A stretch of 64,000 bases of DNA from Fratercula arctica. Taxonomy: Eukaryota; Chordata; Aves; Charadriiformes; Alcidae. This document shows, piece by piece, positions 32,601 through 45,560 of this stretch. The stretch is taken from positions 13,318,096-13,382,095 of the forward strand of contig CANTUZ010000011.1 in the NCBI GenBank assembly GCA_947846985.1, written 5' to 3'. The notes beneath the pieces were generated by a model. It did no database searches, had not been told where the DNA came from, and was given only the letters and a program-made list of their open reading frames with translations. Numbering within the stretch: the first letter of the stretch is position 1; the number at the start of each line of letters is the position of its first letter. The position numbers and the translations under genes were made by a program.

Positions 32601-34719
32601 CACATAGAGTCGTGATCCCCCTGGAGATCCCTGACCTTTCTGTACTGCCTGCCTGGTGCTGTGCTTTCCTCAGCTATGTGGGAATACACTTTATCTTCAT
32701 TAATTATCAGGGTGCTGTGGAGATAACTTTGCTCATGGCAGGGGGTATGCTGTGGTCTGGATGACTCCTTTACTTGGGAAAGCTTTTGCTACGTCATTTT
32801 TAGCTCAAACCATGCCCTCCAGGGAATGTGCATCACAGCCCAGGGGGCCCTGCCACATGGCCAAAGGTGGTTCATCCCTCTCCATGTTTTCTCCCCAGCT
32901 TGTGCTAGATTCCTTCCTCCAAGGATTCAGCTGAGGTGGGTGGTCCAGAGCCAGCACTGAATTAGGGCCACAGCAGTCACAGTGGTCATAGTTTGGCAAA
33001 AATGCCTGGCGGCTCTCCCCACAGTAAAACTGGGGCACAGTCCCCCAGGTGTGTGTGCAGAGCATCCTAAATCCCAGAGCAGCAGCCAGGGAATGTCAGG
33101 GAACTTTTCCTTTGCTAGAGATGAGCACAGTACATGGATGCTTTTCAAGCCTCTCCCCCAGCACTTGCAAACCAAACCTTGTGTTTTCCTGAGGGGATGT
33201 GCTGCATGTGGCCGGGATGAGGACCTGCAGGGAAGCCCTCCTGCCTTGCTCCGGGGTGCCTCTCTCTGCTCTGCTCCAGGGCGGAGGGCAGCAAGGCGCA
33301 TGCTCACCTGGCTCACCAGCCGCTGGCCCTGCTGCCAGTGCAGCCACTGCCAGAGCTGATTATTTCTCCTGTGCTGCACCGAAGGGAGCAGCTGGCAGCC
33401 GCCTCCGTAGCGATAAGGAGGAACTAAAAATAAAAACCAAGCCAGTGCGGTACGGTCCCCAGGAGGCTGGGCTGGCTGGGAGCACTAGGCTTGGTTCTGC
33501 CACCCAGTCTGGTGCTGAGCTCCGCAGACATCCACTGAGTCAATTCCTTCAGGGCAGCCATATCTGGACGTAGGGGGTTGAAATGCAGTGTGCGGCATGT
33601 TTTTGCTGTACTGTGTGCTTGCACCAAGCCACTCAGTTGCACTCAGCTGCACAGGCATCCCGTTAGCTGCAGGATGCCGGGGAAAGGCTGGAGGTGACTG
33701 ACCAAAGCAGCAGCAGACGGATGCTGCGCTGCCCAGCTCTCCTCCCTCGCTTGGGTGTTGTCATCCTAAGGCTAGGAGAGCACCGATGCTCAGCACAGCT
33801 GAGTCTGCGCTCAGGGCGCAGCTTGTGCAGGAACGTTGGCAGAGCTCTTCCTCCAGGTCACCGTGAAAGCAGCAGCCTAGCGGGAGCAAAGCGGATGTAA
33901 CCTGCAGAAGCTGCTCGCACTAATCCTTCCTCCTTGGGAACCACAGGGAGCCATGGTCTCACCCTGCCTGGAGCTTCAGGGTGGAGGGAAGCCAAATGTG
34001 TGAGAGCTGCAGTGCGCATAGGCAGCAGAGCTCCCACATTCCCTCTAGAGGTTTGCAAGTATGACAACTCCAAGCTGCTAGTGATGATTTCCAGGATGAG
34101 AGATGTGAGTGCTACTGAACAGCATGAGGAGTGCTGCAGGCATGGTCCTTCCACCAAACACCCACGTTGGGCTGCACTTTCTGCAGATAGTCTCTGAGTC
34201 TTCAGAGAGGAGGTGTTTGGTTCCCTCAATAGCATCCTTCCCCTCCTGACTGGAAGGGGGGCATCCAGCTGAGATTATCACTGAGAATGGGGGTCTCATA
34301 CATCTTTGGCAGATCCCCAATACCAGATCTAGGTGGCCCCTGCCCTGCCGCAACCCAACCCCAGGGAGATCATGAGGCCAGACTGCAAAGCTGAGATCTT
34401 CAAAGCTGAAGGACACACTTTTGTCTGGTCCTGAAGTTCCTGAACATCAGGTATATGGGAAGAAGCTGTGAGGGGGTGTCTTTCTTCCCATGCCCTTTTG
34501 TTCCAGCCTCAGGCTGAGGTCTCCTGCCATTCGCGTGGCACCATGACTGTCCTGCAGCTGTTGAGGTGGCCCAGTATGGTGGAGCAGCTGGTAGCAGTGG
34601 GGTGTTCCTGGGGCACAGGGGTGGAATGAGACCATCTGTGGGAAGGTTAAGGGGAGTTGCCTCCCCAGGATAAGTGAATCCAAATCTCTAAGGCTACTGA
34701 AGGGTGCATTTATCTGAGT
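32601..34719. other. Non-coding, no gene seen
   Basis: Unique sequence of mixed composition, GC-richer at about 33,200-33,500. No gene, RNA or repeat is recognised. Confidence 0.4.
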
Positions 34720-35160
34720 GGCTTTTCAGGCCCTGCCATGCAGTCAGGCTCTGCTGTCATCTAAGCAGGCCACATCCACAGGGACTTCGCCACCAGCCCT
34801 CAAGACATATACATTGGGCTGCACATTACTAGACTGCCGTGGGCTTTCAGAGTTTCCCTTGTTCTTGAAAGGATGTACAAATTAGTGGGAACACTTGGAA
34901 TTGGCACACTTTGCAAATCCTGCCACTCGTGCCAGTGAACATTTCTCAGCTTGATTTAAGGAGAGGGGTATTCTAAATAACACCCGCTTCTCCCCTGCCT
35001 GGAGCAGCTAAAAGGCACCGATGCAAAGTTGCATAAGCCAGTGCTGCTTGTGTACATGCTTGAGAAGAAACAGCCATGGAAAAATCCTGTAACATTCCTC
35101 GGCTGGTCCGTCTCCTGGTATCAAAGCGTTTCCTGCTGTGCTTTCACCTTTGAATTTTAA
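34720..35160. other. AT-balanced block, candidate conserved non-coding element
   Basis: CpG-poor sequence without frames or repeats, carrying words such as TTCTAAATAACACC, ATGCAAAGTTGCAT and CTTTGAATTTTAATCC (TCF/LEF-like CTTTGAA). It stands out from its flanks by composition. A regulatory role is only an inference. Confidence 0.28.
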
Positions 35161-37029
35161 TCCAACGGCTTTGTAGGAGTTGAGAGAGGGGGTGGGTGAA
35201 GGCTCTGGGGAGTAAAAGACCCCTTGGAGGAAAGGGTAGGTAAGAGCTGTTGTCTTCCCTGGAGGAGCGAGAAGTCGCTGGATGTGTCTCTGACTGGAGG
35301 AAATCTGTCACCTGGGGAACACGGAGCTGTGGCCCCAGTCCTGGTTTGCAGAGTCAGAGCTGAGGTGGCCGATGTGGTTGCTAACCCAGCCTCGGTCCCC
35401 TGGGAAGGACCCACAGATCTGACTCCCTGTGTTCCCCATAATCCTCCTCACATTTAGCAGCCAAAGGCAGTTCACTGGCGTCTCTAGAAAGGCCGCCCTC
35501 AACAGCTGCTTTTAGATCAGAAGAGCTCATTTCAGCCTTCACCTATTCATTAATAAACTACTCCTGCCTCTGTGAGCCCCCAAGCCCATGTATAGGTGGC
35601 TGGATCAGTCTGTAGTTAGAAGCAAGTCATTTATTTTCTCTTGTCCTACTCTTGTTTGACTAATGGCAAGGTTCTACAGGGAAATAACAACACACAGAGA
35701 CAAAGAGCAGGTCTTTTTCCTTTCTGGCCTGGGCTCATGGGATCCAAACTGGCAACTCTTGGGGCAGGTTGGTGCAGTGCCCTCTCCCCATGATGGGCAC
35801 CTTTTGTGCACCACTGCCTCCCGGGACAGCCTGTTTCCTAGGAAGAGCTGGGCAGGAAAGCTTGAGCAGACCAGGGCTGAAAATTCCCATCCCAGGAAGA
35901 ATGACTGTCCCTTGCAGAGGTGCCAATGCCACCTTCTGATAGTGTCCAGGAGGGGAAGGAGAGCAGGATGGGTCTTCATATGGTGAGTAGGAGAGTGGAG
36001 GACACCTAGTGTCAGCTCTGCATCACTCCCAGGGCAGCAGTCAGCCACCAGCAGTAAAGTCCTTCTGTGATCTCCAGGGCAGTTCGGTGCCCACCTCGCA
36101 GCCTGCTCCCCACCGAGGTGCATCAGGAGGTCTGGCTGGCCAGGTTGGAGGGAGGATTGTTCCCCACTGCTGTCTCCTGGCATGGTGGTCTGAGGTTTTT
36201 GGAGGGGTGGCTGGTGTCCAGCACGGAGCATCCTCTGCTCTGGGAAGCTGGGCTGCTTCTCTTGGTCCTGAGCCTTGCAAAGACAACTATGGGCTTGTCT
36301 GAAGGCTTGACCATGACATGGGCTGGATGTGTCTGCCTGCCCTTGGGGAGCACAACCTGGTTAGATTAGTGCTTTGCTCTTACTCCTTTGCCTGGTATGA
36401 GAGTTTTGGGGACTCACCTAAAGGAAGGCCATGTGCTGTGGTGACACTTCCCCTTGACACAGCAGGAGTGCCATGCAGCCCTGCCCTGCCTGTGCTCTGG
36501 TGTGGACCCTGCACAGTGGCAAAAGATGGGTGCAGGGAGCCCCAGGGACAGAAAGCACTGTAATGCTTTGGGACCCTCTTCCTCCTCACCTTCAGCTGGC
36601 TCAGTAGCCTCTCCAGGACAAGGAAAAGGTGGGGCGTGGCTGCTGCCCGCAGGAAGGTTAGATCCTGGTAGACACGGGCTATCCATGACAACACCCCAGA
36701 GCCAATATGTGATGCATGGATGTCCCCGTTCCTGCCAAAAAAGGTGCACAAATATTGGACACACCTGCCACCAAGAGTGGCTCTGAACCATGAGTCTGAA
36801 GCAATCCATGAAGGAATGAGGCTTTATTTCCTCCTGCTTTCTTACACTTAAGGGACATCTCTGCAGTTTGTGCAGGGATTGCCTTCCCATACAAGCAGTG
36901 CAGACCTGTGTCCTACTGTCTTCCAGACCCTGAGCTAATCTCCTAAATGTTTGACGCGAAACATGGGGAGCCCAAGCATGCTTCAGATGGAAGCTCTGCT
37001 TGGTCCTCGCTGATAGAGCATCATCCATA
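35161..37029. other. Non-coding, no gene seen
   Basis: Unique sequence of mixed composition. The minus-strand frames at 35,674-36,231 (185 codons) and 36,414-37,028 (204 codons) have no recognisable domain and overlap plus-strand frames of similar quality. Confidence 0.4.
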
Positions 37030-37570
37030 AACCCACAGCAGCTCCCACACCTGCCTACAAGTCAGTATGTGTAACGAAATCTGTGGCAGATCAATAAACT
37101 CTGCATCTCTGCTGAATTAAGTAGATGTGAGAAAGGTTCACTCATGCGATCTGGTCCATGCCCAGCTCTCCAACAGCCTCACATGAGTGTCTCTGAAGTG
37201 ACACCAACGGTTTCTTCTGCCACTTCAACCAAAGCAGACTCTGCTTGCTTGGAGAGCAGAGATGCCTGTATATTGCCTTGTACCTTGAGCGTGACATTTA
37301 GACTTTGCCAGTCCTCACCAGCATGTTGGCTCAATTGTATAGATTCACTTTATGACTCACTCTGCAACTTGATGCATTATGTCCAGATAAAAGACACTTT
37401 ACCCCCATGATAAAAACAGACAAAGATGATGTCAAAATAAAATAATGTTTTCTCATCTGAATAAAAGTTGAAGCTGGCATTCTCAGGGTTATTTTGCATT
37501 AAAACCTCCAGAGAAAGCAATACTTTGAGTTTTTACCATTTATAGTTAGTTTTAGAAAATTCAGCATATG
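37030..37570. other. AT-balanced block, candidate conserved non-coding element
   Basis: AT-rising sequence with TATGACTCACT (AP-1 word, about 37,352), repeated AATAAA-type words (37,092, 37,437 and 37,460 areas) and AAAATTCAGCATATG near the end. No frame or repeat explains it. The polyadenylation-like words are probably chance in AT-rich DNA. Confidence 0.28.
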
Positions 37571-40500
37571 AAGTTTGCTATCTGCCTTCCTCCCCTTGTT
37601 TGGGTAGGAGTGTCTCTGTGCTGGTTGCCTGGGACCATGGTCTTACTGTTGGGGATGCGGGGGGGTTCATGACCACCCAGGATGGACCCAAACCCTCTAC
37701 TCTTGGGTAGAGAGGGAGTAACTCCATGCTGGGTACTGATGACCTACTGCCAAGGCAGCTGTCCCACATGTTGTGGAAGAGCTGGCACCTGGAGGACATG
37801 CGGTCACAGTCTTCAAGAGTTCACCCAGTTAATGAAGAACTATACTTGCCCATGCCACCACCAGCAGCTTGGGCATTCCTGTAGCAGGATCACAGCCATG
37901 CATGCGGGCAGCTGGTCCTACAGAGAGCCCAAGCCCTGGGGGAGCTTTGTCTTCCTGGCTGTGTTTCATTGAGCAGGAGGAGTTTATTTTTAGCAAACAA
38001 TGCCAATTAGAGAGGGATTGTTCAATGGCTGCATCTCAGTGGAGAGAAACAGCTGCTGGCACAGCTCTGAAGGACCCCATCTGTGGAGGGATCCTCTTGG
38101 GGCAGGGGAGGGGGCAGCTGAGCTCTGCTTTGCTGCTGGTTCAGCTTCTGGTTCTTCTACTGCTCTGAAGTTTCCACGTCACGATTCCTGTTCCTTGAGT
38201 AGTAGAGACAGGGTTCACCGAGTGTGACCAGGGTCCATGGTCTGCTGGAGGACCTTGGAAGTGTCATCTTGAGGCACTGAGTCTAAACGCCCTGGTTGCC
38301 TTCATTTATTGGTCTTAAAAGAGTCTGTGCCTCTGGCCACCCATGCTAGCTGTAGCTTGGGAGGGTGCTTCTTGTTGGCAGCTTTGCAGAGGTGCTGAAG
38401 GAGCAGAGAAGGATAAGCAGATCTATGTGTGCTGAGTTGGACTGCAGCAGCAGGTCTGGGAAAGTGCAGAAGAATTAAGCACAAGTAGGAATCAGGTACA
38501 TGACCATCTCAGTTCAGAGGTAAAATGATCACATCACTTCAGTTAAATCCTTCTTATTAAAATAAGGATCACTTACATCCTGAGTGTACGCATCCGTTAG
38601 TCTGTGTCAAGGGAAACTGCTGCATGAGGGTGCCTCAGGGTGAAAGTACCAATCTTGGGGTACGCAAAACTTGTTGCTTTTGGTATTTCTCTGTCTGTGG
38701 ACAGAGAAGTTCAAGACTGACCAGAATGAGGAAGATTTTGGCCTTCAGTCTGAATCTGTCCCTCAGAGAGACCCCTGGAGACAGTGGGGAGATAAAGCTG
38801 TAGGACTGATGTTACTGATGAGCTTGCAGAGAAGATGAAGTTTTCTGAATGCATCAAAACACTAAGCCCATACAGATTGCAAATGCAATGTCCTCCTTAG
38901 GAAAACAAGAAAGACACTATTGGTGGCCAGAGGAATTTATATCCCCAGCGCCAGGCTGTGTGCACAGTGAACAGAGTGCCCAGCCCTCAGTTAATTTGCC
39001 AGCGAAAAAACTTGTGAAAAAGGTGAAGAGGGACCACAAGAGGGAAAAGAACAGAATCGCAGAGATTTCGATCTGCCTCATTTTGGAAATGAAAGAGCCT
39101 GCTGGCAATGGCAGATCTTCACATGCTGAGCTGGAATCGCAACCCGGGGAAAAAGGGAATGAATTAAACAGAACAAGAACTGAGGGACTCTAAATGCTGT
39201 CTTCAGCATTTCAGTAGAGGCCTCATAAATCTACACAATTAAGAGATGCACTTAAAGAAGACTAACACTATTATTTTGGGGCAGGAGACTGAATTTTGGA
39301 AACAAAGCTCTCTGCAGCTCTAGCATGAGGACTTACTGGAGCCAAGTGACCTGTATGACACTTTAGTACCTGGATGAATGGAGTGGGCTGGAAACACCAA
39401 GTCCATTAACTCATGCCACACAGGGCAAGACAAATATACCTTGGCTTCAGCCTCTTTCCTTTTCTGTATGCTTGTCTGAATGGTGAGTAGCCAGTCCTGG
39501 AGTCCCCTCTGGGTTTCAAGGTGACTTGTGAGAGGAGTCTCTCGGTCGAGCTTCTCCAACTGAGCTCATGCGATTGGTGCTGGTTGATTTTCCACCAGAT
39601 GATACTCTGAGACGAGACTCAGCCTGTATGGGCCCTACAGGAGAGAGAGTGACTGTCTGCCTGCCTTTACTGAGTTGTGCAGAAGACTTCAAAGAAAAAA
39701 CTAGAAAAAATTAACACCATCCTTTATGTGTTTTTCCATCCAGACTGTAGTAAAAAAGAGCGCTGTTAGTTTATCAGAGCACTGGTGTGCTATGGAGAGG
39801 AATCAGTCAGGAAGAGCTAGGTGAAATGAAGGAGCGTAGATTTTCCTGTGCACAGTGGCTCCAGGGGTGTGTTGTGGGTGAGGGACAGTCTGCTGCACGC
39901 AGGGCATCAGCAGCTGTGCTGATGGCAGTGCTCATCATACCTGATCCTACATCTGGGTACCAGGGAGGGGAGCACAATCACAGTGCGGGTGCAGGGCTTG
40001 CCCCGCTCCATCCCGGGGGTTGCGGGCTGTGTGCCTACAGCCCCGCAGAGCCTTCTCCAGCGGACAGGCAGCACTGCCCATGGTGTCTCCTCACTTGCGA
40101 GGTGGGAGTTTGGCATCTTCCTTGGTGTCGTCTTCCACAGTTCCGTCTTTTCATTGCTCAACAGCATCACAGTCCCTGAAACATGGGGAGGGGAGGGAAG
40201 GCTGTGCTGAGGAGGGAGGCACTGGACACTGGGGTACTCAGGGCCGCCATTATGGAAAGCTCTGTTTTAGGGGACTATGGTGGGATGGGCAGTAACTGGA
40301 GAGCCACCGCTGCTCCCAGTGACCACCAGTGGGGTGTGTTGCATCCTTTGCCAGCTCCTGCAGTGGCAATGGGCAGGTGAAATGGGCAGAGAATCCCACC
40401 GGGACCCCCAGCTGAGGGCTGGCAGAACAGCCTGGCCTGGCAAGGTTGGTGATGGGGGAGCCGGGGACTGCATGTCCCCAGGCTTCAGGCAGAGCCCAAG

Positions 40501-41049
40501 CCCTTGCCCCACTCTGCAGCACTAGGCCCACCCGCAGGATGCCCACAGCACTGATGCGAGGCTTGTGAACACAGTGCAGCCCGGATGGCTCCTGCCACGA
40601 CCTCCTCCCTCTGCAGAGCTGCGAGCTCAGTGTGTCTTGGCATCTCCTTTGCCGAGCAGCTCTCCAGCAAGGGCCGGAGATACCCACTTGTCTGCCACAG
40701 AGAAGCCCAGATTTGGTATGCCTTTGTTGTGCCTGACTGCCCAGGGACCCAGTCACAGCCTGGCCATGCGGCCGGAGGGGACAGAGCAGGAGTTCACTGG
40801 GTACTTGCTTGGAAGGGAGTATTTCCCTGTTTGCCTTACGCAGGAAGGTGAATGAGCCAGCCACAATGGAGGTCATTCATAAAGTGGATGGGGGCCAGGG
40901 GGATCTCGGCAGAGGTCGCGGTGCCCTGCCTCGCTCTGTCAGCCTGTGCTGGGCATGGTGGCAGGCACAGCCTCTTGGCAAGGACCTGCTGGGGAAGGAT
41001 GGGCTATGTCTTTGCACGCGTCTTGCTCACACCCCTGCTCAAAGAGCAA
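37571..41049. other. Non-coding, no gene seen
   Basis: Unique sequence. The plus-strand frame at 38,849-39,193 (114 codons, with a Lys/Arg-rich middle) is the most protein-like here but has no domain and no exon evidence. The GC-richer part at 39,990-40,800 shows overlapping frames on both strands. Confidence 0.38.
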
Positions 41050-41440
41050 ATCCAGAGGTATTTTATCCTCTGTACATTTGTTTAAGGAAGTTTAAAAGCA
41101 AATTTGGCCCCTGACTTTGAATCCTTGCTCCTATAAATTCAAACACCTTGGACAGAGCATGTCTGTGCAGTCTTACATGTGACATTTAGCTAAAACCACT
41201 TACAAACAACTTGCATTACAAGTTTATTCATTCCCTGCAGAATGTTGGCTCCACTGAGCGTCTTGCAAGCCATCTGCTGCGGGCGAGCTGCTTATCTTTG
41301 CTATCAGAGCCCTCTTCTAAATATTATGACCAAACAGAATTCCAAGAACAACATCCATCCCGCTGCACTGCAAATGCGCAAAGCTGATAAACTGTTTATA
41401 TATTATCAGCTAAATAAGTTGGGTTTATCTGGAAGGGTTT
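41050..41440. other. AT-balanced block, candidate conserved non-coding element
   Basis: CpG-poor block with GATA-type words (CTTATCTTTGCTATCAG near 41,292), AAATATTATGACC, and TGTTTATATATTATCAGC near 41,392. A 130-codon plus-strand frame starting at 41,242 runs through it and then into plainly low-complexity GC-rich sequence, so I do not call it coding. Confidence 0.32.
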
Positions 41441-44400
41441 GCAAAAGAAAGCCTCTTGGGGTGCTCAGAAAGAATGCTTTTTGCCGGGGGTGCTGGGTGG
41501 GATGGGGACCTCATGGGGTTCCACCCGGCGTGCCAGCTTTGGCTGAGCCAGCCCCAGGATGCCCATCATTCTGGTGGGGTGGGGGGCCCACGAAGGTCCA
41601 CAGTTCCTCCCCAGGAGTGGGCCCAGGAGCCTGATGAGTTGTGGTGCAGCAGTGGTTCAGTGTCAGCTTCTTGCGTTGTGTTCATCTGGCACCTGGGGCT
41701 GGGCTGAACCCCTTGCCCCATCCCCATCAACGGGGTACCTTCTGCTGCTCTGGGTGTCAGCATCCGCCTGCTGCTTCTTGCTTCTCTCCTGCCCCATACC
41801 TGACTTTTTGCAGCTTCAGCCTACCTTTGGTCTGTCATGCTGGATCCCCCTTCAGGGCACACTTGGCATCTGAACTGGCAAACCAAGGCGCTGTGTAACC
41901 TCCATGCCGGGGACAGCGGTGGGAGCCAGCTAACCCTGGCGCCTGGGACAGTGCCCAGAGCCACTAACCCCAGTGTCCCAGTATAAATTATCTAAAGGCT
42001 TGTGAAATCCACCCAAAGTGTCTCTGCCCTTTCTAGTGTCCAACAGCCCAAATTGGGTATCATGGACTGTGTTTATTCTCCCACACTGGGTTTTCTTGAT
42101 TGCCTTTTGGTGTCAAGAAGCCTTGGGACAAGATGGAGGTCAGTGTGGGTCGACGCAGCAGACCCCAGCCGTCCAAGCGAATGGAGAGCATTTATTCTCC
42201 CCAGGGGACTTCAGATTTAAGGACATTTTGTCTGCTGGCTGCCAGCAAGCACATCTCACAACTCGAGTGGGTTTCTGCTGGCCCCAGCCGCCCTCTCCAG
42301 GAGCACTTCAGCAAACCCCGTGCCTGGCAGTTCAGGAAGCCATGGGGCACTGCGTGCCCAGCTGGTGGCAGCTCCTGCGGTGGCCCTGCATGGCCAAGAG
42401 TAGCCAGGGGGTGGAAGGAGAGACTGTGACATTGACTACCAGCAGGCCTAGCCAGTCCTGGCTACCGGGTGCCATTTTAGGACTTTTCCTCCCTGTCTGA
42501 GGAAGGGGGTGGAGTGACCGACTGTGCCTGGGGTGGGGAGATGTTGGGCTCAATAAACCCCAGGGCAGAGGCATATCAGTTTGGGCAGGATGAAGAGGAA
42601 GAGCAGGGTATTGTTGTTTGAACAGTGATCCTGAAGCAGAGCAGGTCACTCTGGTGTGGAGCAGTGCTGTGGATGTGTCTGCATGGGTCACTACTCAGCC
42701 AGGGTGCCAGCGCTTCTTCATTGACCCAGTAGTGGAGGAGTATTTCTCCTGCTAACACTTGCAGATGACCATAGCTCCTGGAGAGGTATGGAGAGGGCTG
42801 GAGGTATGGAGGTAGGGAGCTGAGCAAGGTCATGTGGCAGATTCATCCAGAGAAGATTCGTCATCCAGATACTGGAAACTGTCCTCCAGATGGGTTCAGG
42901 GACATGTGTTGTGCCAGCCAGAGGGGAGCAGAGACTTTGGTGAGGAGGTGAAGTCAACACAAGTGGGCTTGCTGCAGAGAAAGGGCTGATGCCTAGATGG
43001 GGGTCAGAGCTCTGAGAAGGAGCCATGCTTTCTGCACAGTGTCACAGGAATGTCCCTGTAGAGGGAATGTCATTCGCTGACCTGAGGCAATGCTTCGCAG
43101 AGTGTCTGCAGTCCGGGGAAAAGTCACATATTGACTCCAAGGCTGAAGAAGCTGCCCCAGGGAGTTGTGTGGAGTTGGTTGATCCGGGGGAGCCTTGAGA
43201 TATGTCTGCATTATGGGTTAACAACTTCTAAACGGGTGAGTGCACAACTCGCCCTGGTGATCGGACACTGCAGGTGGAGAAGTGGAGATGTGAAGTCAGG
43301 CGTACACATTTCCCAGGCAAGGATGAGCAGCGTGTGGCAGTAAGAGACCACAGAGGGGCCATGGCTACAGCAGTGACAGGTTCTTCTCTGCCTTGGTGTT
43401 GTCCAATGGAGACTCAGTGCCTCTTTAGAAAGAAGGTGCTTTGTATAAAACTCCAGTTTCATGGATCTGTGTGGCAGTAAGCAGTAAGATGTGGTGCAGC
43501 AACAATGATGGAGGGAACCCTTTGGTCACCTAACTCACCCTATTTATGTTTTACAAAACTCGTCACAGTTTTTTCAGTGTATTCAAACCATATTTAAAGC
43601 CAGCAAGGGATCCAGCAATGGCTGCATGGCTCTTCCATCAGTCACTGTTTGTGGGCTGTTCAAGTGACAGGACCGTGGCTGGGAGCTGTTTCCAGCCGAG
43701 GTCCTCAGTCATGGCAGGGCTGATCCCCCACTGGGTTGTCAGATGGTGGGGACTGATGTGTTTCCTGGCACATCAGCCATATGGGGGGCACTGCCACCTC
43801 TGTGCCTTGTGGTTGCCCTCCTCAGGGTATGGCTTCTTTTCTGGCAAGCTCATAATATTGACCTTGAATGACTATTTGCAGTGGCATGTTATTCCCATGT
43901 CATTCTCATCTGAGGAACAACTCATTACACCAACCACTACAAACTGATGGAGGGAGACACCCTGGCTCTTGATGCTTGGTAGCACTTGTGACACTTTTGG
44001 TCTCTGTGGAAAAGCTTGTGATCCTGAGGGCTTGTTCCTGTATGTCTTGAGGATGGAAACAGATGGGGCAAGCACAAGCCCAGCTTCCCCCCTGAGATGC
44101 CACCAGCCTACATCTCTCCACCGCTCAGCTCTACCCTTGGCTGTAAACATCGAAAGCATGTCACGGCCCCCTGTTATAACTGTGAAAACAGAGACAGAAA
44201 AGGGCCACAGTCATAGGAAGCCTGTCTGGAAGTGAACCCAGGTGTCCAGAATTCATCCTTCCTTTTTCTTTATACTTTCACATACTTCTTTTCATTCTTG
44301 AAACAAAGTCTGAAGGAGGGGGAGACAGTGCCTATTTTTTTTGTGCTGGTACCCAGCCATCATGAGAAGTGCTGTCCCTGTGGCATGGAGGAGAGGGGAC

Positions 44401-44689
44401 TCACTAGGGAAAAAAACAGAAGGGACAATTGAGAGGAAAACTGCACAAAGGCAGAGTGTGACAGGCCTGGGGAAAGGAAAGCTGTGGAGGAGAGCAGTTG
44501 TCTAAGCATTGCTCTTGGCCCTTCAGAAGGAGGGACTGAGCATTGCAGTAGCTGTTCTGGGATGCCCAGGCCTCATTGCCAGCTCAGTCATTGTTGGTGA
44601 CACTTTGGGGTCACTGCTGTTTTCTACTACCATCCACCACTGAGGGCATCTCCCCTTAAGTCACTTCTCAGGTTTGCAGCTCTGCAGGG
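41441..44689. other. Non-coding, no gene seen
   Basis: Unique sequence with no recognised gene, RNA or repeat. Frames are short and overlap on both strands. Confidence 0.4.
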
Positions 44690-45560
44690 ACCCTCTTCAC
44701 TCAGTGTCCACCCGGAGCTTCACTGGAGGCAGCAAGCTATTTCCACCCTGCCTGCTGCTGAAGTGGGCTCTCCTCCTGCCATGCCCAGACCCCCTGATCA
44801 CTAATGGTCCCACAAAGAGACTGTCCTTTTCCAGGCTCCTGCCATCGGAGTGAAGAAGTTTCCCAAAGCAGACCTCCAGCATACAAAGACACTCCTTGTC
44901 CTGGAAGTTCAGGCTGGCTCTGAGCCTCATCGTTCTGCCTATCTTGTATACATAAAGCAACTCCTTTGCATAAAGATAGGGAGTTTATTAGGAGACATTA
45001 GAGCTTAGGAGCTGTCAGGAGTGGAAGTCAATTCTGTTTCTGACATGCAAAGAGCCTTTTATAGGCTGGAATGGGCATAGGACCCCAGCTGAGTCCCTCC
45101 CCCTCGGCACCACCGCTCGCTGGAGCCTGATACTTGGACTTCCTCTGGTTTGAGATGGGTTCCCATCCCTTGCTGTGAGAGATAATGCCACAATCTAAGG
45201 AATCTCTTGAGCTGGATTCATTTAAACATACCCACACACAAACTATGCTCCCCCAGGCTCTTCTTCTCCCCAACATGCTCGTTAACCCTTGTTTCCTTTC
45301 CTGGAAGCTCAACAAGGCCACAGGAACCTCGTGAGCCTGGCTGGCTGTGAAGGGCCATGGGACGCTGACCCTGTGCCCTCTCTCACCTGTAACATGAGGG
45401 CTGCAGAAGCAGCAGCTCCTCTCCTGGGGCTCCTGTTAGCCCGGGACCCCAGGTCTTTCCCGTTTCCTTCACTGTTCGATGCTCTCACAGAGCATAATAA
45501 TCTTTCCTTTGCTTGGAGCCATATACGTGCACTTTTCCACCATATCCTCTCCTCAGCCAC
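44690..45560 (-). mobile_element. Possible solitary LTR, minus strand
   Basis: On the minus strand a good TATA box (CTATAAAAGGCTC, at 45,052-45,064) is followed about 70 bases later by AATAAA (at 44,984-44,989). That close TATA-then-polyadenylation-signal spacing is the hallmark of the U3-R-U5 part of an LTR. The sequence upstream in minus sense (45,070-45,560) would be U3 and that downstream (below 44,980) U5. I cannot find the terminal TG...CA borders or a target-site duplication, no retroviral gene lies beside it, and I do not recognise the family. A cellular promoter with a chance AATAAA is the alternative. The limits given are only the area considered. Confidence 0.25.

Noticed and set aside
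38849..39193. 114-codon plus-strand frame with a Lys/Arg-rich stretch
   Set aside because: No domain and no exon boundary signals; basic runs arise easily in A/G-rich DNA.
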